NCBI RefSeq assembly: GCF_964340395.1
Contig: NC_135568.1
Span: 11,079,776 to 11,143,775, forward strand
DNA: 64,000 bases
DNA from: Glandiceps talaboti
Taxonomy: Eukaryota > Hemichordata > Enteropneusta > Spengelidae
Direction: 5' to 3'
Shown piece after piece: positions 24,407-35,531 of the stretch. The notes beneath the pieces are model-generated. The model was not told the DNA's origin and made no database searches. It was given only the letters and a program-made list of their open reading frames with translations. The position numbers and the translations under genes were made by a program. The first letter of the stretch is position 1; the number at the start of each line of letters is the position of its first letter.

Positions 24407-24640
24407 TCTCTCATTATTTTTCCTCGTTCAGCCAAGGAAAATACAAGTGACCTAAGGGGTCCTTATTTTCCGGCTGAATGAAGACAAATATTGGAGAATA
24501 GCATATTTATACTAGTGCCAGTAATATTTTTAAAAAATCAGGAAAACCAATGACGTAGACATGCCAAGAACGACCATATATTCCATATTTTTTGTTGAAC
24601 CTGGTTGGCTTGTGCATGGTATAATAGTAATGAGTAAGAT
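24407..24640. mobile_element. Repeat family D, longest copy
   Basis: Contains an imperfect palindrome around GTGACCTAAGGGGTCC, flanked by TTCAGCCAAGGAAAATAC and TATTTTCCGGCTGAA, and ends TTGTTGAACCTGGTTGGC. Related pieces lie at 34150-34290 and 54362-54440. Confidence 0.55.
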
Positions 24641-24659
24641 GGGCTATAGTATATATTAT

Positions 24660-25523
24660 TTGTTTATTTATTTATTTGCCTTTCATATACAATACTAGGG
24701 AATAGTGCAAAGCACTGTTTTTCCAGTGATTTCTGTTGTGCAAGATGTACAGACAAACAATGAAAACAAACGACAAATAATAAAAAGGGGGAAATTGTGT
24801 TTTTAATTACATCAAAATGTGCAATAAAATGCAACAGCTAAAACAGATTTTAAAAATTCTTTTGTAAAAGCCTGTAAAGAGACAGGACCTGATTAGATTA
24901 TGTAATTATTCAATATAGCTGCACCTTCCAAAGAGCATTTTTCACTTTCCATATCGGTATGTGTATATTATCATTACTGGCAAACCTAGTATTGTGACAA
25001 TGGAGAGAATTTGATAATTTAAATAATGTAGTTTCCATCTTGCCTGAATAGTAATCCAGCTGGTATACCCATTCTGTATTTGTATCACGTGATACCCCTA
25101 ACAATAAACGACCAGCTCTTTTGTGTACAAAATTATCAAACCCAGATATTCGCTGCCTAGTCAAAAGGGAGAGCACAAGAGTGTTAAATACTACATATTG
25201 TACCAACCAAGTGCATAGCGGCAGCCGCAGACAATTCATTATGTCTGTGGCGCAGTGCTAGCAGAGCACGACTTGAGTTGCACATCAATCACATTAACAA
25301 CTTGGCCAAATGAAGGTAAAAACAGCTGACTAACACATCCAAAGAGCTGAATCTTAACACCACTGAAAGTGTTAAAAAGATATTGTGATTTTGAATGGGC
25401 ATCTGCAAACACCTGTATGTAGTCACCCACAGGCCAATCAGGTTTGAGGATGTATTCGCTAATTAGCAAGTCATTGTGAGTAACAGACCAGTGATTGGCC
25501 AATCCATTTAAACTATGTGGCAC
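24660..25523 (-). pseudogene. LINE ORF2 C-terminal remnant
   Basis: Minus-strand frames contain FDNFVHKRAGRLLLGVSRDT and HNTRFASNDNIHIPIW, which resemble the region after the reverse transcriptase domain in non-LTR retrotransposons. Stops and frame breaks interrupt it. The minus-strand 3' end runs into an AAATAAATAAATAAACAA-type tail at about 24660, as expected for a 5'-truncated LINE. The first part (25239-25523) is unrecognised and may be unrelated sequence. Confidence 0.45.
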
Positions 25524-27342
25524 TTATTGAACAAGTGTTTACATACATTTTGTCACTTCCCTCTAAGAGCACGTTTGTAGTGTGATGTCGTCGCGTTCCC
25601 TTGTCCCTTACGGAGTTTGTAGAGATGGTAACTGGATTGAACTGAACTGTAACCTATCGTGGCTTCTCCACGACTTCGAGGATAGACTGGTTAGTAAATT
25701 AATACCTCATTAACTCTACAATGTATACCTTGAACTTGTAAAATAAATGTATTCGTCCACGAGGCCATCAGCCAGGGTCTTTACGAATTGGACATTATAC
25801 GTCATGTCAGGTGCAGGTGCATTCTACATGTAATACGTGTTTCAAAATATGTATCGCACTCGCACTTTTTCGTATAGAACGTTCTCTTTTACTTTAGAAT
25901 CTCAAATTGTCGATACTAATGAAAATTTACCGTAAGTTAGAGACATTATTTACCGTAAATAATGGCGTTGTTCTGACACACCTGTACTAGTGTAAAACCA
26001 TCCGTATGATTGACAGGTCATTTAAAATTGATTAGCATAATATTCTGTGTAGCTCTGACGTAAGCAAGATATGGGTATTGAAGTCTACTTTTAAAAGTTG
26101 CACGATGTGAGATTAGTTACTGTAGCAATAATTGACGCCGTTTTGGTTTTTTTTTTTTTTTGGAAACTCAAAATGAAAAACGAATATATGCTAAAACTAT
26201 TCCATCTAAGTTTGAGACATCATGCATAAATGAATATATAATTCGTTCGTAATTTGTTAGGAAACATGTGTTGTGGAGCTTTGTCAAAATATTGCATTCG
26301 AACAATGCAATATCTGGATATTGCATCGGACAAGTGCAATATTAGTATTATTTCATACACAGTGTCGATGAAATCGTGTATTTTAATGACGTTCTCGTGA
26401 AATCAGTCACATTGACATTATTTCTAAATTGCTGAGAAACAAAAAACAATTTATTGCAAAGCTATTCATATTTACAACTTGAAAATTTGTATGTATCGTA
26501 AATTAAAGCTGCAAGTTGGAAAAGCATCCGTTAATGATGTCGTCGTCACTAGCAACGTGACGTGGTTCTGGACTGTACGTAATACGAGTGCTAACGATAT
26601 CTACGTCATCAGTCGTGTCCTCATTAGACGGCATTTCTGTAACAAAGTGAATGAGAAACAAAATCGTGAAATTAGGAATTCAAGTAAGGAAATACAGGCG
26701 TAGGTGGCGCTCTGACAGCGATAGTAGTAATGTAACGCGCCGTAAACCTACGGCTATTGCGACACATACAATGGTGATCCTAGGCTGACGCCCCTCCAAG
26801 AAGGATGTACCTTAGATGTTATTTAGAGTTAATAAAAAGTATTCGGTGGCCATATTAGATTCTAAAATTACTGAATTTTCTTAATAACATTTTGACCACT
26901 ATTTCAAAACTTTGTACCTTGACACGTGATTTTTGATATCGATATAATGAGTTTATAGTTTGAACACAGTTTATTTCCGAGGCATATATATTTCACTTTA
27001 ATTCTGTCACATAAGGTTATATGTGTGTGAGATATCCATTTGTCAGATATGTTTGAAAAAGAACTGAGACGCTCTTTATATACCTGTATTTTAATTTTAG
27101 GGTCGTGATTTTTGGGCGACAATTTTGACACGGGCTGTGTAATTTTTTGCTTATGACAAATAACGAAAAGTTATAGGCCCTGGAACTGTTAGATATTATA
27201 TTATATGTCACGGTAAAATGTTAAGGCAGTTTGTCCGTACACGGATGTAATTTATTCAAGAGAACTGCATAAATTATGCATATAATTATTCCGTTCCGGG
27301 ATGGGAAGTAAGATGTAAAATCGCATAGTACATGGTTAGTAG
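25524..27342. other. Intergenic region with weak coding hints
   Basis: CpG-richer than its surroundings. A plus-strand ATG frame at 25585-25689 (MSSRSLVPYGVCRDGNW) runs into a GTTAGT, and an open frame spans 26479-26703; neither is recognised. A short run of palindromic TATTGCATTCGAACAATGCA-like words lies at 26286-26342. Confidence 0.3.
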
Positions 27343-27527
27343 TTACCAAGGTAACGATATGGAAGCCTTCAATAAAAAGTTTACAAGAGACAAATATTTC
27401 GTTTTGGATAATACATGAATACCTGTTAGCGACAGATGTCTGACTGTCTTCTTGTCGGACTTCCTCTCTCTCCTTTCCCAAGGTTTGGCTCCAGTGGCAC
27501 CCGCTCCTTCTGTTTCTTCCACCCATG
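27343..27527 (-). CDS. Unrecognised basic protein, exon 2 (terminal)
   Basis: Acceptor CCTGTAG, in phase with exon 1. The first 34 codons look coding (WVEETEGAGATG, KPWERRERKSDKK). The stretch from about 27426 to the TAA at 27343 is less convincing. Confidence 0.5.
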
Positions 27528-28381
27528 CTACAGGAATACATTAGAAGACATTAGTGCATAAAAGTGTTTTAAAATGGCATTTCGTATAAGAGCGAGTTCT
27601 TCATCTTGGTGGATGATTTAGATCCCACTTTTTAAAAAAAATATAACTAAAAAGGTATAAATGTTCATGAACGCTATATACCACAGACTGTATATCTCAT
27701 ACATGCATTGTTGAATAAATTACCCTCAAGGTGTAATTTTTAAAGTTGTTTTATATTTAACCTTTTTATCCGTGAAGAGGTTACTATAAATGAGACTTAG
27801 TGTACTTGACTTTTGGACCGCAATGAACATGCGAAAAACTAAATCTTAAAGTTGCTTGAATTCAGTAAATTCAGATTGTGTTGAAGAATAACTTTTCTCT
27901 GAACATTATTTTTCGTCCGACGAGTATCACTGTGGAAAACATATTTATAATTCTGACAGTCCAAAGTAGTCACATGACTTGGAGCTGTAGAAATCCTAAC
28001 AAGACGGAAAAAAATAGCTAACACACGAAAAAAAATCGCTTTACCTTGTTTTGGTTTTCTGGGTGGTTTTCTGTCAAAATATTTCGGTGGAATTGGTGGT
28101 TTAGAAGTAACAACTTCGTCAAGTTTGTCTAAGTCATCAAAGAAACGATTGAGGTTAGAGAAAATTGAACACACAGGTGTGTGTTCAACCGTATCGCTTT
28201 CGTTTTCTGTCGGCAAACTCCAGTCATCATCAGCGGTCTGTTTCGTTCCTCTACCATACCAGGGGTGGCTTGGTTCGTACACCACGACCGGGTCGAATTT
28301 TACTTTCCTCTTTTTCTCGGGCTTCTTCTTTACTCGAGAACATTTTGAACGAGTCGTTTTCGTTTTCGTGGAATTATTCAT
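27343..28381 (-). CDS. Unrecognised basic protein, two exons
   Basis: A minus-strand gene of about 173 residues. Exon 1 starts at the first true ATG (28381). It is very basic at first (KCSRVKKKPEKKRKVKFDP), then has VYEPSHPWYGRGTKQ, an acidic middle and KPPIPPKYFDRKPPRKPK. Exon 2 adds AWVEETEGAGATGAKPWERR and KSDKKTVRHLSLT. Codon structure, a clean GTAAAG donor and a matching phase (G|CA) support it. I do not recognise the family. The basic N-terminus could be a nuclear signal. The reading after SLTG could instead be intronic if a GTATTC donor is used there. A minus-strand AATAAA lies at 27251-27256. The gene is head-to-head with the membrane-protein gene at 28750. Confidence 0.6.
28045..28381 (-). 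CDS. Unrecognised basic protein, exon 1
   Basis: 112 codons plus one base, ATG at 28381-28379, donor CAAG|GTAAAG. Contains the Lys/Arg cluster, HPWYGRG and the proline-rich PPIPPKYF stretch. Confidence 0.6.
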
Positions 28382-28749
28382 TGCCAATATTTGTTTTCGA
28401 GGTGTCGATATAACTCTAAAAATGACGTGAAACGCGGTAGCCAAGTTGTGAAAACAAACTTCATCTATGTAGAAGTTGTTGCTATGTGGAACAAGTTCTT
28501 GTGATGGAATTCCTCCCTGCGAATCAAAGCGTTTATTTCTTTTGCGTCACGAAACTTTCTTTATTATGAGCGCCCTCAACGTCGATGTATAAACATACGC
28601 GCATTAAATCATCGCGTGGCGGCGCTTTTATTCGATTTCGTCATCATAATGAGAACGAAAGAATACCGCAGAGCGAAAGTAACAGAATGGGATTGGAGAT
28701 ATCTGGTAGGAAAAGATGACAAATATTTTGGAAACTTTCGAAATCGGGA
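28382..28749. promoter_or_regulatory. Shared bidirectional promoter region
   Basis: A spacer of about 370 bp between the start codons of two divergent genes. It is clearly richer in CpG (GCGTGGCGGCGC, TACGCGCATTAA) than the AT-rich surroundings. Transcription starts are not defined. Confidence 0.5.
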
Positions 28750-28819
28750 ATGATGCAAGCACGATTATTTTTACTGGTATTCATGGTGACATTTTATGTA
28801 GCCGTTCCACTGAAAACAG
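28750..28819 (+). CDS. Membrane protein exon 1: signal peptide
   Basis: Starts at tandem ATGs; the first is used here. Encodes a hydrophobic leader and ends VPLKTG before GTACGT. Confidence 0.75.
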
Positions 28820-31800
28820 GTACGTTCTTTAATTTCACTGTTCTAGAACTATTCGATTGGTGAAGGTACACTCACTGTCGCAGTTTTCGGGAAGGTTCAT
28901 ATTATTCGATGATTACCATCCAGAAAAAAACCCACAACATTTTATATAAGAAAGAGACATCCGTTTGTGGTCTTATTTTAAGCTGGGTCCTTTTTCGAAA
29001 GATTTGACATGTTAAAAGCCGAAAGCAATTTTGTGGACGACATAGTTCTCGAATCTAGAATCCTATATTGACTTGACCCAGTAATCGAACGAAGACTATA
29101 GTCTTAGTAATCGGACACGAACATTTACTCGATTTAAAGCTTTTGTGTCGTAGGTTTAGACATTGTACCACTCCTTTGATTTGAATACACTGCAAAAGAA
29201 TAAGGGTTATGATATTTTAATTGCTACCGGTAAGAGTTATTGTTTTTGCAAGAGAAATTATTACGTCCACACTGTCCTACTTCGAGGTTATATCTGTCCG
29301 AAAACTGTGACCGTGAGTGTACTCTGCTGATCATGACTGTTTTGTAGAGTCGTTCTTATAGACCGTACACGAAATGTTTGAGTAGTCCAATCAAAGACAC
29401 AATAAACTTTTCCATATTTTAAGGTAATGATTTAAGTGAAAAATTGGTATTTATGTTGGATTTTGAATTCATTAGATGTAGAATGTACTATGGGTTTTTC
29501 TATTTAATACAGAACTTGAACAAATAACATAAAACAATACACATCAAATCTATATTTGTAACCTGTAAAATACTCGTAACTTTCAACCTTATTTGCATAT
29601 TTTTAGGTAAATTTCCATTAAACAAGTATGAGATAATCCTATTGGCTAATGAGCTGACGTCACAAGAATGCCGTGAACTAGTGGAGGCGCTCTATAATCC
29701 AACATTTGCCATGGAAAAGAAACCGACAGGTATAAATGTACCTATGGTGCCATGTATAGAATTATTACATGACTGGAATGAAAATAGCGGTATGACGTCA
29801 TCGTGGACTCAGGTGACTCACAGGTTGTATCAGATTGGTCGGAAAGACATTAGTGAAGGTGAGTGTCGTCACATTTTCATGTTTTTCGGTAAGGTTCATT
29901 TTGATTGGGTAACGGGTGGTAGAAAACTATACATGTTGTATGTTGCCTGTAGTATTAAATTATAGTAATAAGAAAGCAGTTATGAATGCTTTCAAATTTA
30001 AATAGATGGAAACTTCTGTGAGCTTAGTCTGTAAGGTATGCCATACCAGGGCACCCTCACACATCGGTGTAAGAGGAGGCCGGTGAGGGCGAAATGTCAC
30101 GACGTATTCGGATGGGATATCGCCCAAGTTCTCCCAGGACAGCAAAATTTGAAGCATTGCTACTCACACCTTATATAAATTTACATAATCTATGATGAGT
30201 TTTTTTTCTACAACTATCACGCAAGTCCACACACTGCTGAGGTATAAGCAGTACTGGACTTGCACGATCTTATGAACCTGTGTTATTTTACACACTTCAC
30301 ATATTATCGGCTAAGAGTATCAATATTTTATCATTTATTCTGAAACATATTTCTTGAGACACAAGTGTCTGTGGTTAAAACATGACTCTATCACTGCTTA
30401 GCTTTTATTCATGTATTTCATTTTATATTAATGACTTAGCTTGTTAGTTATATACGTACAAACATCTTTATCAACAGCACTTGCCGAAGCTGTTCTAGCT
30501 GAGAAACGTATGAGACTGGAGAAGTATTTTCTTAATAACCCGTTTAAGAAGGAAGACAGATCACAGGATGAAGCAGAGAACATGGCAGACACCAAAGTAC
30601 CGGGGGTAGTCAGGATTGTGAAACGCGACATAGAGGGCGGTATGTTATATCATTGTTACTTATTCTTTATTATTAGAAATCCTGCTTTGACAGAGAAAAC
30701 TTTTGGGGAGTCATATTACTGATATCTCACATATACCATCATCATATACCATGCAGTTAGCCGGTCATTTGACAAATTTATGCATATACTGAGTTTCTGC
30801 CGAATATTGCGTTTCTTGGCATTACTGGGACAAGCCATTAAAGAAGCAAGTCCACTTGTTATCAAAGAGTACCAATATTTACACATGTGATGATGGGCTC
30901 TTACATAACACAAGTAAACAGTGTAGTTTACAGCGTAAGATCATTTCTAAGGAGTGGGTCAATTGAGGCAAACCTTATCTCCGTCTTATATCAGTTGTTA
31001 TCAATTTATTAGGCTATTATAAGTAACACTACAAACAGCTTTAGAGATGCAAACAACTTTTATGACACCCGTTTTCGTCAGGCAAGCCCGCGGGTTTGTT
31101 GCACTTGGACCGTTAATGGCTTGTGAATGTCATGGTGGAAGAACTCCAAGAGAGCCTGTCATGTCGTTTAAGTGGCCATATGGATGAGGATTGGGTATAC
31201 ATTTTGGATTTTTAATTTATAAAACAATTTATCATTGCTTCCTACTTGAAAAATCCATATGAAACAACATATGCTAAGTCGTTGTTGTTTGTAACTTAAC
31301 ACAATGTAAAATACTAAAAAAATTGTAAAATGTACAATAACAAACTTTTTTACACATATTTTGCTATGTATTGAGTTACAAACAAGGACTTGGCATATGT
31401 TGTTTCACATTGATTTTTTGAAGTAGGAAGCCACGGTAAAGTTGTTTTATAAATTAAAACACCCCAAAATACCCAATTCTCATCAATGTCATCTGAGAAT
31501 ATCAAAGCTGAAGCTCCTTAAAGAAAATCTGAGGTAGGGAAAAACTGACTTCTGTGCTTGAAGAGTAATCTTCAGCTAATGGGCCTTTCCAAAATTTGCC
31601 ATGGTGGCACTCTGTCTGTGTGTACCTTGGGGTGGGGGGTGGGGGTATACCTAGTATAGGTTACTTGTTTAATCATAGAGCACTGCTGCTTTCCTCGATG
31701 TCTGAACAATATGAAAAAACATCCCTGATTTACACTTCTACAGAATACCAAGGGACAAAAGCTCTTAAGAAACGATACTATGTGGTGATGATAGCCCCAG

Positions 31801-34355
31801 TTTGGGTGAGGGCGCTGTATTCTCAATTTCATGTTTGCAGTCTGGAATGGCCGATTCATAAATTGTCACCATTTTTTACAGATCTAAAAGATGATAAAAA
31901 TGAAGTGAATAAGTCGATGGACCATGTATACATTGACGACAACGATGACAAATCAGATGTAATGGAGCAATACTTACACCAGTATAGGAACCCAGCTAGA
32001 AAAGAACTTATATTAGCCGTGGTTATTCCTATGTTTGCTGTACCTGGAGTCATTGCTATTGTAATTTTTACTATAGTCATGTTGATGAAAAGGTAATTAT
32101 TCAGAAAATTTATATGCTGGCAATTAAATTTCAAGTATGATTCTAATTTTAAGTTTTTATTTTTTTAATCGTTAAATTGCAATATATGAAGAATATATAT
32201 ATTGTATATATATATATATATATATATACAGAAAGTTTACTACATAATTTGACACTTTTGATTTATAAACCATTTATATACAGACACAGACCTTGTCAAT
32301 CTGACCCATGGAGTCATCTGATGATTGCAGGAGCATGAAACTCTGTATTATGACCCAAGACATCCTAATTTCTGATATTAAGTATATCATGCTCTGCTGT
32401 TAATATTACATTGAGCACAGTGTTCTCTACAGAGAGATGCCTTCATTTTCATTTTGATCTTACTGCCATCTAGTGGTCAGCTGTAACTATGGTGTAATTC
32501 TGATGAGGATCGTCGACCAAGACAGATTGAAAGCACAATGCTAAACACTTTTGAACTGCTTGTGTGTTGTAAACTTTTATATATGTGTTAAATTTAAAAA
32601 TAATACATTATATTTATATAAATAAATCTCTATTCTCTTGACATTATCTTCTTCGTTATATTCTCCCAGGCAAACTCGGCCGCTACAGCCTAGCAGACAA
32701 CTAATTACGTATGAAAATGATGCTTTTGATGATGGTGAGTTTGTAGCAGATACAGATGATAACGAAACGTTGACCCCTACACGACCACAGAGGTAAGTAC
32801 ATGTACAAGTCTAGGATCTGAAAACTGAAGTTTTTGTTGTTATCTCTAGAAAACCCAAGTTCATTATGAATTAAAATCAAGACAATAAATCGCAGGGGGT
32901 GGGGAGTGGGGGGGGGGGGTGATGTGTGTCAATGAATGCACAATTTGTTTGATAAGAATTAAAAATTATCTTATAATGAAACTTTTGTAGAATTTGAAAT
33001 GCCTACCTACTGCAGTACCTGTACTGTTAACTCTATGGTAAAATTGTAGATTTAACGATTTCTTTGAAGTAAAAAAAGATGGCAGATGACAGATCCACAA
33101 GTTTAATTTGCTTTATTATTCAAATATGCTTTCATATGGTAAAGATATATTTTATAATGTTCATGTCTGACAGAAAAACAGAAGAATTAAGACCAAATCG
33201 GACTAAGAATTCATCAAACAAACGACCAGTCTTACCAATACACTGGATTGACCAGAGTGAGGACGTATACCCGTTCACACATGGATCAAATAGTAACCAT
33301 AGTAACAGGTAAATGATGCAAATAAACAGGGTTCTTTTTAACAATCTGTTTATAATTTTGTCACTGATTTTTAAAGATGACACATACAATATATACATGT
33401 TTTGAAGGAAAGGAAAATATTTTTTTCAGTGAAGTTTACTCGTAAAAGCTGCACTAGCTGCAACTAAAGCATTTTTTGAAACTGATTTGTAAGTTACAAT
33501 GACTTTATACTCATAATATTGTACACCATACAGAGTAGTGAATCACCTGCTGGAAAATGAATTTGTGTAGTCTGCACATGGTACAATGAAGCCAATCAAA
33601 TTGATTTTTGGGTCCGCACCCAAAAATCAGCTACCCCGTGCAATCACAATTTCAACTTGTTACTGTATTACTGATAAAATAGACATCTAATTAATACATA
33701 CAATCTCTATTGGTATTTGAACAAATTTCAATTATAAATATAATGTTGGTTGTCTGATCGACAAAGTAGCACTCTACTTACAGCTAGTGCAGTTTTAACA
33801 TTATATTATTGATTCTAATTTTAAAGATTTGATTTGATATGATATGATTTGATTAACACACTTTCTACCAAATAGGGCCTACAACCTTCCGACATCATTA
33901 TGTAAACACCTTGGTATTTTGTGAGACCCTTTTCTGTTGTTTACAGACCACATACTCAAGACCAGCACAAGATGCTCAAGCATTCCACAAAGTTTGGTAA
34001 AAATGTTCAACGGGAACGCTATTCTGTGATGTTACCATTAAGCTCTAGGTAAGGCTCTTGTTAATATAAACTTCAGGATAAAAAAATGTTACTGAAAAGT
34101 GCATAAAAACAACAGAAAAAGACATTAAAATCACATTTTTGAAATAGGAAAATAGGAGTGTCCTAAGGGGCCTTGTCATGATAAGTCACTAGACAATATA
34201 ACCCTTTAGGTCACCGGTATTTCCCAGCTGAATAATATATATATTCCTTTTTTTTTGTTCAACTTGGCCTGTGCAGATGGTATAATAACAGATGTGTCTT
34301 TTCTTTCTGTTGCAGTGAAGACAGCGAGGAAGAAAATGATACAGGAGAGTGTTGA
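28750..34355 (+). CDS. Type I membrane protein with death-fold-like ectodomain
   Basis: Eight exons with matching phases give 364 residues. Residues 1-20 are a signal peptide (MMQARLFLLVFMVTFYVAVP). Residues 30-125 contain LTSQECRELVEALYNP, CIELLHDWNE, SSWTQVTHRLYQIGRKDI and ALAEAVLAEKRMRLEKYF. The spaced W, hydrophobic helices and RL-QIGRKDI motif resemble a death domain. Residues about 201-231 form one transmembrane helix (LILAVVIPMFAVPGVIAIVI) followed by KR. The tail is polar and ends in an acidic patch, SEDSEEENDTGEC. The layout recalls the vertebrate transmembrane and death-domain protein TMDD1, but that link is from memory. A death fold outside the cell would be odd; it could be a helical domain of another kind. 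Poly(A) signals lie at 34471 and 34527. Confidence 0.8.
29607..29858 (+). CDS. Membrane protein exon 2: death-fold-like domain
   Basis: Encodes KFPLNKYEIILLANELTSQE, VPMVPCIELLHDWNENSG and RLYQIGRKDISE. Phase 1 in, phase 1 out. Confidence 0.85.
30030..30160. other. GC-rich palindromic block in intron
   Basis: Contains CCCTCACACATCGGTGTAAG and GGCCGGTGAGGGCG, which partly pair. Unlike the surrounding AT-rich intron; possibly a mobile-element fragment. Confidence 0.3.
30478..30639 (+). CDS. Membrane protein exon 3: last helix and linker
   Basis: Encodes LAEAVLAEKRMRLEKYFLNN, then a charged linker and VRIVKRDIEG. It probably completes the helical bundle. Confidence 0.85.
31160..31502. mobile_element. 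Foldback element with ~150-bp arms
   Basis: GGATTGGGTATACATTTTGG at 31188 and the following arm (TTTATAAAACAATTTATC, AACAACATATGCTAAGTC) recur inverted up to about 31490. The loop is short. Lies upstream of membrane-protein exon 4. Confidence 0.8.
31882..32092 (+). CDS. Membrane protein exon 4: stalk and transmembrane helix
   Basis: An acidic stalk (DHVYIDDNDDKSDVMEQY) is followed by the transmembrane segment and a stop-transfer KR at the exon end. Confidence 0.88.
32197..32230. repeat. TA microsatellite
   Basis: About 15 TA dinucleotides. Confidence 0.9.
32670..32792 (+). CDS. Membrane protein exon 5: cytoplasmic tail
   Basis: Encodes QTRPLQPSRQLITYENDAFD and an acidic stretch; flanked by CCCAG and GTAAGT. 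Confidence 0.8.
33174..33308 (+). CDS. Membrane protein exon 6: cytoplasmic tail
   Basis: Encodes KRPVLPIHWIDQSEDVYPFT and flanking Asn/Ser-rich residues; phases match its neighbours. Confidence 0.8.
33442..33800. mobile_element. MITE family C, copy 2
   Basis: Arms TAAAAGCTGCACTAGCTGCA and TTACAGCTAGTGCAGTTTTA are inverted. Inner blocks GTACACCATACAGAGTAGTG and GGGTCCGCACCCAAAAATCA match copy 1. It lies in the last-but-two intron of the membrane-protein gene. Confidence 0.75.
33947..34048 (+). CDS. Membrane protein exon 7: cytoplasmic tail
   Basis: A basic stretch (KMLKHSTKFGKNVQRERYSV) followed by MLPLSS; phases match its neighbours. Confidence 0.78.
34150..34290. mobile_element. Repeat family D, copy 2
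   Basis: TCCTAAGGGGCCTTGTCA, CTTTAGGTCACCGGTATTTC and TTGTTCAACTTGGCCTGTGC match the copy at 24407. It abuts the last acceptor of the membrane-protein gene. Confidence 0.55.
34316..34355 (+). CDS. Membrane protein terminal exon
   Basis: Encodes EDSEEENDTGEC and TGA, after a strong CTTTCTGTTGCAG acceptor. The acceptor directly follows a family D repeat. Confidence 0.75.
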
Positions 34356-34651
34356 ATACCGAACACGATGTATCATGTTAACCTGCTTATCTTTATCATT
34401 TGGTGAAGCAATACGGCTGCCTTTTTATATTCTTGGTGTACATGTACTTCATTTATTTTACCTTGCAGGCAATAAAATTCTTAAGAAACTGAACTAAAAC
34501 TGGTGTACATGTGTATTGTTTGGATAAATAAAAACAAAAGCCCACACTCTAATATTTAGTGAGGGCGCTATTCAGTGCAAAATTTCCCTTCAGGATCAAT
34601 AACCACACAAAAAGGAATACTGAATGAGGGCACTACTTATAAAATCAATCA

Positions 34652-35020
34652 CACACACACACACACATACATACATACATACTTACATACATACATACAT
34701 ACACACATACATACATACATACATACATACATACATACACACATACATACATACATACATACACACATACATACTTACATACATACATACATACATACTT
34801 ACATACATACATACATACACACACACATACATACATATATACATACATACACACACACACATACATACATACACACATACATACATACATACATACACAC
34901 ACACATACATACATACACATACATGCATACATACATACATACATACATACATACTTACACACACACACATACATACATACATACATACATACATACATAC
35001 TTACACACACACACACACAC
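34652..35020. repeat. ACAT/CA simple repeat array
   Basis: About 370 bp of ACAT tetranucleotides with CA interruptions and occasional ACTT. It is open in several frames on both strands only because it lacks stop codons. It separates the 3' ends of two convergent genes. Confidence 0.97.
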
Positions 35021-35531
35021 AGAGCACAGACTTTGACTTTGATTTGAGGTTTTTATTTGGTAAAGATTAGCAGTAATCTTCTCATAGTCATTAGGGGAAA
35101 GAAAGACAACAATAGTAAATTCCATTTTAGTCTTTTTTTCGTTTTTGTGTGCTCTTACCACTGCAGTGTGGATTCAAACCTGCTTAGAGTTGGCCGAGTT
35201 TGATTGGAAATTTCAAAGATCTGTATATGTAGAAGGGAGGTGCTCATGCAGTTTGACCTTACCAAACAATGCAGGTTTTCTAGGGTACTCTGGTTTCATT
35301 TTGCTTTAAGGCACTTCAGGATGATCACATAATGTTACACAAGCTCAATAAATGAACTTTGTTTGTTTAGAGGGGGAGGGTGTTTGACGTCAGTGCGATT
35401 GTTGAAAATCATTTTCGCACTTCTAACCAAATCTTATTATTGTCTGATCTGTTCACATCCCACACTATGTTAATACAAAGTCAAAATTGGTAAACATTCA
35501 GTTACGTTCAAGCAAAATTTTTAAGATATGT

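Noticed and set aside
25585-25689. Possible first exon MSSRSLVPYGVCRDGNW ending at GTTAGT
   Set aside because: No downstream partner exon or homology found; kept only as a hint in the intergenic entry.
31596-31881. Plus-strand open extension upstream of membrane-protein exon 4
   Set aside because: Intronic: the TTTTTTACAG acceptor at 31881 and the phase-1 join to exon 3 define the exon start.
34575-35070. His/Thr/Tyr and Cys/Val/Tyr open frames
   Set aside because: Artefacts of the ACAT tetranucleotide array; no flanking coding sequence.
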